A stretch of DNA of 64,000 bases from NCBI GenBank assembly GCA_021823525.1, contig JAKANY010000004.1:41995-105994 (forward strand). The letters run 5' to 3'. Shown here piece after piece: positions 58,365 to 64,000 of this stretch. The position numbers and the translations under genes were made by a program. Each line of letters starts with the position of its first letter. Within the stretch, counting starts at the first letter, position 1. The notes below the pieces were generated by a model. That model saw only the letters and a list, made by a program, of their open reading frames with translations, was not told the origin of the DNA and made no database searches. Source of the DNA: Actinomycetes bacterium. Its GTDB lineage: Bacteria; Actinomycetota; Acidimicrobiia; Acidimicrobiales; RAAP-2.

Positions 58365-59371
58365 GCATTCGCGTGGGAATCAACGGCTTCGGGCGCATCG
58401 GGCGGGGCTTCGTGCGCGCGGCGCTCGATCGCGCCGACATCGACATCGTCGCCGTCAATGACCTCACGTCGCCCGCGACGAACGCGCACCTGCTGGCGCA
58501 CGACTCGACGCAGGGTCGCCTCGGGGTGCCCGTCACCGTCACCGAGGACGGATTCCAGGTCGGCCACCGCGCGATCCGCGTCCTGGCCGAGCGGGATCCC
58601 GCGAAGCTGCCCTGGGGCGAGATCGGCGTCGACGTGGTCATCGAGTCGACGGGTCTGTTCACGTCGCGCGCGGCCGCCGCGGCCCACCTGGCCGCCGGGG
58701 CGCCCAAGGTCGTGATCTCGGCGCCCTCGAGCGACGCCGACGCCACCTTCGTCCTGGGCGTCAACGAGTCCACCTACGACGCCTCGGTCCACCACGTGGT
58801 CTCGAACGCCTCGTGCACGACGAACTGCTTCGTGCCCATGGTCAAGGTCCTCGACGACGCCTTCGGCGTGCGGGCCGGGCTCATGACGACGGTGCACGCC
58901 TACACCAACGACCAGAACCTGCTCGACCTGCCCCACAAGGACCTGCGGCGCGCGCGCGCCGCGGCGATCAACATCGTGCCCTCCTCGACGGGGGCCGCGC
59001 GCGCGACCAGCCTGGTCCTGGCGGCCATGAAGGGTCGCCTCGACGGCACCTCGCTGCGCGTGCCCGTCCCCGACGGCAGCATCACCGACTTCACCGCCGT
59101 CGTGCGCACGACCAGCGTCGCCGAGGTCAACGAGGCGTTCCGCGCCGCGGCCGCCGGGAGCCTGCGCGGCATCTTGGACTTCACCGACGAGCCGATCGTC
59201 TCGAGCGACATCGTGGGCTCACCCGCTTCGTGCACGTTCGACTCGCTGATGACCATGGTCCAGCCCCTCGACGACGCGAGCTGCCTGGTCAAGGTCTTCG
59301 GCTGGTACGACAACGAGTGGGGTTACGCGAACCGCCTCGTCGACCTGGCCGCCATCGTCGCGCGGCCGTGA
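58361..59371 (+). CDS. gap: Glyceraldehyde-3-phosphate dehydrogenase
   Basis: NAD-binding GINGFGRIGRGF with VNDL after the second strand (NAD type), catalytic Cys152 in SNASCTTNC, and the WYDNEWGY C-terminal motif. It has 336 residues from the ATG at 58361; GGCGGAGGG lies upstream. Overlaps yvcK and pgk by 4 bases each. Confidence 0.97.
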   Translation: MSIRVGINGFGRIGRGFVRAALDRADIDIVAVNDLTSPATNAHLLAHDSTQGRLGVPVTVTEDGFQVGHRAIRVLAERDPAKLPWGEIGVDVVIESTGLFTSRAAAAAHLAAGAPKVVISAPSSDADATFVLGVNESTYDASVHHVVSNASCTTNCFVPMVKVLDDAFGVRAGLMTTVHAYTNDQNLLDLPHKDLRRARAAAINIVPSSTGAARATSLVLAAMKGRLDGTSLRVPVPDGSITDFTAVVRTTSVAEVNEAFRAAAAGSLRGILDFTDEPIVSSDIVGSPASCTFDSLMTMVQPLDDASCLVKVFGWYDNEWGYANRLVDLAAIVARP

Positions 59372-60507
59372 GCTCCGCGGTCCTGCCGACGGGCGACGCG
59401 TGGGAGCTCGACGGGCGCACCGTCCTGGTGCGCGTCGACTTCAACGTGCCGGTCACGCCGGGGCCCGACGGCCCCGAGGTCGCCGACGACTTCCGCATCC
59501 GTACGGCCATCCCCCTGTTCCAGGACCTGCAGGCGCGCGGGGCCCGGGTCGTCGCGTGCACGCACTTCGGCCGACCCCACGGGCGCGTCGACGCGCGCTA
59601 CGCGGTCGAGCCGATCCGGCGCCGGCTCGACGAGCTGTGCCCGGGCGTCGAGCTCCTGGAGAACCTGCGCTTCGACCCGGGCGAGGAGTCCAACGATCCG
59701 GCCTTCGGCGCGTCCCTGGTCCAGGGGCGCGACGTCTACGTGAACGAGGCCTTCGGCGCGTCGCACCGCGCCCACGCCTCGGTGATGGTGCCCCCCAGGC
59801 TCGTGCCCAGCGCCGCGGGCCCCAACCTGCGCCGTGAGGTCTCCTTCCTGCTCGACGCCCTGGAGGAGCCCGCCCGGCCGTTCGTGGCCATCGTGGGCGG
59901 GGCCAAGGTGGCCGACAAGCTCGGCGTCGTGCGGGCGCTCGCGCAGCGCGCCGACACGGTGATCGTGGGCGGGGCCATGGCCTACACCTTCGAGCTGGCC
60001 GCGGGCCGGGCCGTGGGCGCGTCGCTGGTCGACGAGTCCGCCGTGGCGTCGTGCCGGGACCTGCTCGCGACGGGCAAGGTCGTGATCCCCGTGGACACCC
60101 GCGGCCTGGCGGTCGGGGTGCCCGTGGGGGAGGGCGGCGGAGACGCCGAGCCGGTCGACTTCGGCGCGCAGATCCCCGAGGGCGCCGAGGGCTTCGACAT
60201 CGGCGCGCGCAGCGTCGACCTCTTCGCGCAGACGCTGGCCCCCGCGCGCACGGTGTTCTGGAACGGTCCGCTCGGCTTCTTCGAGGACCCGCGCTTCGCC
60301 GTGGGGACCGAGGCCATCGCGCGCCTGGTGGCCAGCTCGTCGGCCCTGAGCATCGTGGGCGGCGGGGACTCGGCGGCGGCGCTCAAGCGCTTCGGCCTCG
60401 AGGCCCAGATCGACTTCGTCTCGAGCGGCGGGGGCGCGTCCCTCGAGCTGCTGGAGTTCGGCGACCTGCCCGGCCTGCGGGCCCTGCGCGAGGGGCGCGC
60501 GTCGTGA
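59368..60507 (+). CDS. pgk: Phosphoglycerate kinase
   Basis: VRVDFNVPV, the substrate loop THFGRPHG (usually SHLGRP), GGAKVADKLGVV, WNGPLGFFE (usually WNGPMGVFE) and GGGDSAAAL. At 379 residues it is slightly short for the family (about 390-415), and the variant loops mark it as a divergent but complete enzyme. GTG start in a GTGA overlap. Confidence 0.94.
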   Translation: MSSAVLPTGDAWELDGRTVLVRVDFNVPVTPGPDGPEVADDFRIRTAIPLFQDLQARGARVVACTHFGRPHGRVDARYAVEPIRRRLDELCPGVELLENLRFDPGEESNDPAFGASLVQGRDVYVNEAFGASHRAHASVMVPPRLVPSAAGPNLRREVSFLLDALEEPARPFVAIVGGAKVADKLGVVRALAQRADTVIVGGAMAYTFELAAGRAVGASLVDESAVASCRDLLATGKVVIPVDTRGLAVGVPVGEGGGDAEPVDFGAQIPEGAEGFDIGARSVDLFAQTLAPARTVFWNGPLGFFEDPRFAVGTEAIARLVASSSALSIVGGGDSAAALKRFGLEAQIDFVSSGGGASLELLEFGDLPGLRALREGRAS

Positions 60508-61274
60508 GCCGCGCCCTGGTGGTGGGGAACTGGAAGATGAACCTCGACCACGTCGAGGCCGTGCACCTGACCCAGCAGCTCGGGGTGATCCTGGCCAGCC
60601 GACCGGCGCCCCACGTCGACGTGGTCGTCGCCCCGCCCTTCGTGGACCTGCGCAGCGTCGGGTCGGTCCTCGAGGCCGATCGCAGCGCTATCGAGCTCGC
60701 CGCCCAGCACGCGAACCCGCTGCCCAGTGGCGCCCACACCGGCGAGGTGTCGGTGCCGATGCTGGCGCGCCTGCGGGTGCGCTGGGTCATCGTGGGCCAC
60801 TCCGAGCGGCGCGCCCTCTACGCGATGAGCGACGACGTGGTCGCGGCGACTGCGCGCGCCGTCGTGGCGGGGGGCTTGCGGGCGATCGTGTGCGTGGGCG
60901 AGGACGAGGCGGTCCGCGAGGCGGGCCGGCACCGCGAGCACGTGCGCGCCCAGGTCCTCGCCGCCCTCGAGGGGCTGAGCGCACCCGAGGGCGACGTCGT
61001 CGTCGCCTACGAGCCGGTGTGGGCGATCGGCACGGGCCGCAGCGCGGGCGTCGAGGAGGTTCGCGAGATGGCGCACGTCATCGCCGAGGCACTGGCCACG
61101 ACGCGCGTCACCGGGGCGCGCGTCCTCTACGGGGGCTCGGTCAACGCCGACAACGCGGCCGATCTGCTCGGTGGCGGGGTCGACGGATTCCTGGTCGGAG
61201 GGGCCAGCCTGCGCGCCGAGAGCTTCGGTGCCATCGTGAGCGCGGGCGAGTCCTGCTACGCTGGCGGGCGCTAA
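60504..61274 (+). CDS. tpiA: Triosephosphate isomerase
   Basis: Catalytic Lys11 in GNWKMN, His99 in IVGHSERR, Glu170 in VVVAYEPVWAIGTG, and the phosphate loop YGGSV. It has 256 residues. Last gene of the overlapping chain; secG begins 13 bases on. Confidence 0.97.
   Translation: MSRALVVGNWKMNLDHVEAVHLTQQLGVILASRPAPHVDVVVAPPFVDLRSVGSVLEADRSAIELAAQHANPLPSGAHTGEVSVPMLARLRVRWVIVGHSERRALYAMSDDVVAATARAVVAGGLRAIVCVGEDEAVREAGRHREHVRAQVLAALEGLSAPEGDVVVAYEPVWAIGTGRSAGVEEVREMAHVIAEALATTRVTGARVLYGGSVNADNAADLLGGGVDGFLVGGASLRAESFGAIVSAGESCYAGGR
61257..61262 (+). promoter_or_regulatory. Possible -10 (TACGCT) for secG
   Basis: Lies within the tpiA end and would give a leader of about 19 bases with CGGAGG. 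Confidence 0.35.
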
Positions 61275-61287
61275 TCGGAGGTTTGCG

Positions 61288-61518
61288 GTGTTCACGTGGG
61301 CGTTCATCATTATCGAGGCAGTCTCCGCAGTCTCCTTGATCTTTCTGGTCTTGCTGCACTCGGGTCGCGGTGGGGGTATCTCCGACCTCATGGGGGGCAG
61401 TTTGGGCGCGACGGCCGCCGGATCGACGGTGGTCGAGAAGAACCTCGACCGGATCACCGTGGCCATGGCCCTGGTCTTCACGTTCGCGACCCTGACGCTC
61501 GATCTGCGCCTGCAGTAG
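61288..61518 (+). CDS. secG: Preprotein translocase subunit SecG
   Basis: Two transmembrane helices (about 2-22 and 54-72) with the typical loop LLHSGRGGGISDLMGGS between them. It has 76 residues. GTG start behind CGGAGG. Its stop shares a base with the next gene's GTG. Confidence 0.93.
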   Translation: MFTWAFIIIEAVSAVSLIFLVLLHSGRGGGISDLMGGSLGATAAGSTVVEKNLDRITVAMALVFTFATLTLDLRLQ

Positions 61519-63236
61519 TGCGCGCGAGGAGTCGGCGACCCGCGCGGCTCGCCCTGGCGGCGCTGGCGGCGACGCTGGCGCTCGGCGGGTCAGGATTGGC
61601 CGAGGCGACGACCACCACCGTGCCCGCGCACGTGACGCTGACGCTCTCGCTGCCGGGGCCCTTCGTCGGCTGCTCGGTGCTCGATCCCACGGCGTCGCCC
61701 TCGCTGCGCGCGCTGCTCGACCTCGTGCGGCCATCGGCCTTCCTGACGTCGTCCACCGGCGTCCTGCAGGGCTCGCAGGTGGCCGTCACGTCGGCTGAGC
61801 TGACCTCGCTGGCGCCCCAGACGGTCGTTTACACGATCGCGCCCGGTTTGCGCTGGAGCAACGGCCACCCCTTCCGCGCCCAGGACCTGGTCGCGTGGTG
61901 GCGCGCCGCGCGCGCACAGGCCAGCGTCGCCAGCGACGGCTACCGGGCGATCCGCCGGCTGGCGGTCAGCGACGGGGGACTGCGCGTGACGGCGGTCTTC
62001 GCCCACCCCTACAGCCCCTGGGCGCTGCTCTTCCACGACGTCGGCTATCGCGGCGAGCCTCTCACGTGCCCCGCCGGAGGACTGGCCGCCGAGCCCTCGT
62101 TGGGTCCCTATCGCGTAGTCACGGCGAGCGCGTCCCAGGTCGTGCTGGTGCGCGACGCCAACTGGCCCGCCAGTCCCGATGAGCCCTCGCGCATCGTCGC
62201 GCTCGTCGACCAGCCGCTGCCGGCGTCGACCGCTGCGCCCTTCGCCAGCTTCTCGCTGACCGTCGACCGCGGCCAGATCGACGAGCTGAGCTCCCACGCG
62301 GCCGACCTCAGCCACCTGGGCTCCTCGAGCGGTCTCGAGGAGGTCGTCTACTCGCCGACGAGTCGCTGGACGCGCCCGATCGCCCTGCGGGAGGCTTTGA
62401 GCGTGGGCATCGACCGGACGTCGCTGATCACGGCCCTGTGGGGTCAGGTGACCTTCTCTCCGTCGGTCGCGGCCTCGGCGCTCTACTCTCAGGGCGACCC
62501 CGAGTATCCCGGGGTCGCGGGCCACGCGCCGAGCGAGTCGACGACGTCGACCACGCTCGCGGCCACGTCGACGACCCTGGATGCCGCCGCCACGGCGCAG
62601 GCCGATTGCGTGACGTGCGCCCGGCTCCTCCTGCACTCCCTGGGATTCCGCCGCACGGCCGCGGGCCTGCTCTCGCCGGCGGGCTCGCCGGTGCGTCTCG
62701 TCGTCGCCTACGGTCCCACGGACCTGGACCGGACGGCAGCGACGCTGATCGCCCGCCAGTGGGGAGCGCTCGGCTTCGCGACCACGCTGCTGGCGACGCG
62801 CAGCGAGCGCCAGGCGGTGGGCGAGGTGGCGACCGGGCATGCCGACGCCGCCGTCGTGCTTCGCCAGACGACGACCTCCCCGGCGACCATGGCCCGGGCC
62901 TTCGTCGGACCCGCCTACACCGACGCCTACTCGAGTGGAGCGGTCGTCGCGGGCGTCGCCGCCCTCTACCACCGCGCGATGGACTCCTTCAACGCCGTGT
63001 CGGCCCGGTCCGTGTGGAGCGAGCTCGACCACGCGCTGCTCGAGAGCTTCTGGGTGCGGCCCCTCTTCACGCCGCCGTCGCTCGAGGTGTGGTCACCGGT
63101 GCTCAGTGGCGTCGTCGCCAGCGACACCTTGGCCGAGATGGTCGACCAGATCCCGTCGTGGACGTATCAACCCCTGACGCCGACGACCTCGACGACCGCC
63201 GCGCATTCGTCGTCGCGGAGGCATCGGGTACACTGA
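61518..63236 (+). CDS. Secreted solute-binding protein, extracellular family 5-like (peptide/nickel type)
   Basis: An N-terminal signal peptide (basic ARSRRPAR, then a hydrophobic Ala/Leu core, cut near GLAEA) has no clear lipobox Cys, so anchoring is uncertain. The body resembles SBP family 5: APGLRWSNGHPFRAQDLVAWWRA, then RPIALREALSVGIDRTSLI, which is the R-x-A-x-x-x-AIDR pattern. Two Thr/Ser-rich stretches interrupt it (near 345 and at the C-terminus). It has 572 residues. No permease or ATPase genes adjoin it. Overlaps secG by one base. Confidence 0.75.
   Translation: MRARSRRPARLALAALAATLALGGSGLAEATTTTVPAHVTLTLSLPGPFVGCSVLDPTASPSLRALLDLVRPSAFLTSSTGVLQGSQVAVTSAELTSLAPQTVVYTIAPGLRWSNGHPFRAQDLVAWWRAARAQASVASDGYRAIRRLAVSDGGLRVTAVFAHPYSPWALLFHDVGYRGEPLTCPAGGLAAEPSLGPYRVVTASASQVVLVRDANWPASPDEPSRIVALVDQPLPASTAAPFASFSLTVDRGQIDELSSHAADLSHLGSSSGLEEVVYSPTSRWTRPIALREALSVGIDRTSLITALWGQVTFSPSVAASALYSQGDPEYPGVAGHAPSESTTSTTLAATSTTLDAAATAQADCVTCARLLLHSLGFRRTAAGLLSPAGSPVRLVVAYGPTDLDRTAATLIARQWGALGFATTLLATRSERQAVGEVATGHADAAVVLRQTTTSPATMARAFVGPAYTDAYSSGAVVAGVAALYHRAMDSFNAVSARSVWSELDHALLESFWVRPLFTPPSLEVWSPVLSGVVASDTLAEMVDQIPSWTYQPLTPTTSTTAAHSSSRRHRVH
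63229..63234 (+). promoter_or_regulatory. Possible -10 (TACACT) for tRNA-Leu(GAG)
   Basis: At the very end of the solute-binding protein gene, about 10 bases before the tRNA 5' end. Confidence 0.4.
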
Positions 63237-63244
63237 GGGTCCGC

Positions 63245-63331
63245 GTCGGAGTGGCGGAATAGGCAGACGCGCCAGCTTGAGGGGCTGGTGCCCTCAGGGG
63301 CGTGCGGGTTCAAGTCCCGCCTCCGACACCA
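63245..63331 (+). tRNA. tRNA-Leu (anticodon GAG), CCA encoded
   Basis: The acceptor stem GTCGGAG pairs with CTCCGAC, discriminator A at 63328, and CCA follows at 63329-63331. The anticodon stem CCAGC/GCTGG encloses TTGAGGG (GAG, reads CUC). A long variable arm and the T-arm GCGGG-TTCAAGT-CCCGC are present. The other leucine tRNA in the window lacks encoded CCA. Confidence 0.95.
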
Positions 63332-63335
63332 CCCA

Positions 63336-63351
63336 GTGGGAACAATCCCAC
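63336..63351 (+). terminator. Possible hairpin terminator after tRNA-Leu
   Basis: GTGGGA-acaa-TCCCAC, a perfect 6-bp stem with a 4-base loop, 4 bases after CCA. No T-run follows, so it may instead be a processing or stability element. Confidence 0.4.
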
Positions 63352-63470
63352 GAATCAAGCCTCTTCACCTCTGACGGTCCTGCCACCAAGCCAGGCGCAG
63401 GACCGAGACACTCGCCCGGTCGCCATCGAGGGCGTCGGCGGCGAAAAAGAGGCGAGTGCGCCGGGCAGGG
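63352..63470. other. No gene recognised
   Basis: I see no credible coding signal here. Track ORFs that cross it start inside the tRNA or resemble nothing known. Confidence 0.4.
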
Positions 63471-63782
63471 CCGCGTCGACCGTCGCCGAGGTGACCCCGA
63501 CAACGCTGCGCCTGATCGCCCGCCACGACACCCTGCGCGCCGGTCCGGGATTGCACCACACCGCTATCGCCTTGGCGACGTATCGCGCGCTGGTGGGCCG
63601 ACCGACGGCGGCGGTAGACGGCCATTCGCGACGCAACAATCGAAGGCGTCAACGTGGCCTGCCAGATTGATCCCAGCCTCGCCCCGTACTTCTGTGCGAT
63701 CGACGACTCGATTCGCAACGATGACTCAGGGACGCGTCCGGTGGCGGTGGCGCTCTTCTCGCACCTCGTCACACGGCTTTGA
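63470..63782 (+). pseudogene. Possible frameshifted remnant of a small unknown gene
   Basis: Two plus-strand frames meet near 63617. The first reads TLRLIARHDTLRAGPGLHHT and on to LVGRPTAAV. The second, one base shifted, reads AIRDATIEGVNVACQIDPSL and on to FSHLVTRL before a TGA at 63780. The second stretch looks protein-like (balanced composition, GC-rich third bases), but it is open only from a TAG at 63615 and has no good start. No family recognised. Could also be chance. Confidence 0.25.
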
Positions 63783-64000
63783 CCAGTCGTGCGCTTACAT
63801 GCTGGCTTTGGAGCGCGCGCGATCGCGAACTCTGGTGCGATACGCGATTACGCGTGGCTTATCAGGTTTCCTACCTGATCCGCGTAGCCCGGCCAGTATC
63901 ACGGATCACGTCCCGCCGAGTGGTGTCACTTCGTGAAGCAGCCTCGACGCCCCGTCAGTCTGTCACGCGGGACTGAGCTCGGGTGTGCTGGCTGAGTCGA
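63783..64000. other. Lower-GC end region with no recognised gene
   Basis: Visibly more AT-rich than the rest of the window. The 65-residue track ORF at 63779 has no recognisable features. It contains the inverted repeat at 63861-63879. Confidence 0.4.
63861..63879. repeat. Perfect inverted repeat ATCAGGT-ttcct-ACCTGAT
   Basis: Seven-base arms with a 5-base spacer, in the gene-poor, lower-GC segment after tRNA-Leu. Could be an operator, a recombinase core site or a hairpin. Confidence 0.45.

Noticed and set aside
63302-63670. 122-residue ORF overlapping tRNA-Leu(GAG)
   Set aside because: Starts inside the tRNA and has no recognisable family; only its last part may belong to a gene remnant.

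Overview
This window is an ordinary but extremely dense stretch of core genome from a very GC-rich bacterium, almost certainly an actinomycete-type Actinomycetota. The evidence is two mycothiol genes (mshC, mshD), a phosphatidylinositol-mannoside block (pgsA-patA-pimA), an F420-dependent NADP reductase, an ANTAR response regulator next to polA, frequent GTG starts, and long runs of gene order that match Mycobacterium tuberculosis from thrS to aroE and from the PdtaR-like regulator to secG. A deep-branching class such as Acidimicrobiia would fit, but the class is my inference. I found no CRISPR array, insertion sequence, prophage or defence island, and no clear new multi-gene system.

Layout. 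1-51 holds the first 17 codons of an InhA/FabI-like enoyl reductase leaving the window. 91-28260 is one rightward block: npdG, mshC, thrS, HIT, pgsA, patA, pimA, a membrane protein with a broken M48 peptidase domain, pdxST, yebC, ruvCAB, yajC-secDF, rel, hisS, aspS, rarA, alaS, ruvX, mltG, aroE, rodA and a DUF151 protein. 28197-43367 alternates strands: a second SEDS protein, ppk1, a flippase-like protein, a polyprenol-phosphate glycosyltransferase, maoC-menG-menF, a VIT1 family transporter, mshD, ygfZ, a TrpF-like protein, acpP-fabF, a secreted SGNH hydrolase, fabD-fabG and tRNA-Leu(CAA). 43416-63236 is a second rightward block: menC, a coiled-coil protein, pdtaR, polA, rpsA, then coaE-uvrB-uvrA-uvrC-rapZ-yvcK-gap-pgk-tpiA with no free base between any two genes, then secG and a solute-binding protein. 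tRNA-Leu(GAG) follows. The last 670 bases hold no convincing intact gene.

How the genes work together. The left block joins amino-acid activation, cofactor supply (PLP, mycothiol), PI-mannoside lipid synthesis, Holliday-junction processing, Sec translocation and the stringent response. The middle has parts of menaquinone synthesis, type II fatty-acid synthesis and polyphosphate metabolism. The right block couples replication and translation genes to complete nucleotide excision repair and to lower glycolysis.

The most notable structure is in the spaces between genes. A TANNNT hexamer sits 6-7 bases before the start codon at about a dozen genes, as expected for leaderless mRNAs. Five of seven divergent gene pairs carry a TANNNTA heptamer, a -10 box readable on both strands. 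All six convergent gene pairs overlap at their 3' ends. Two enzyme-like proteins appear to have lost catalytic residues: the M48-like and the TrpF-like protein.
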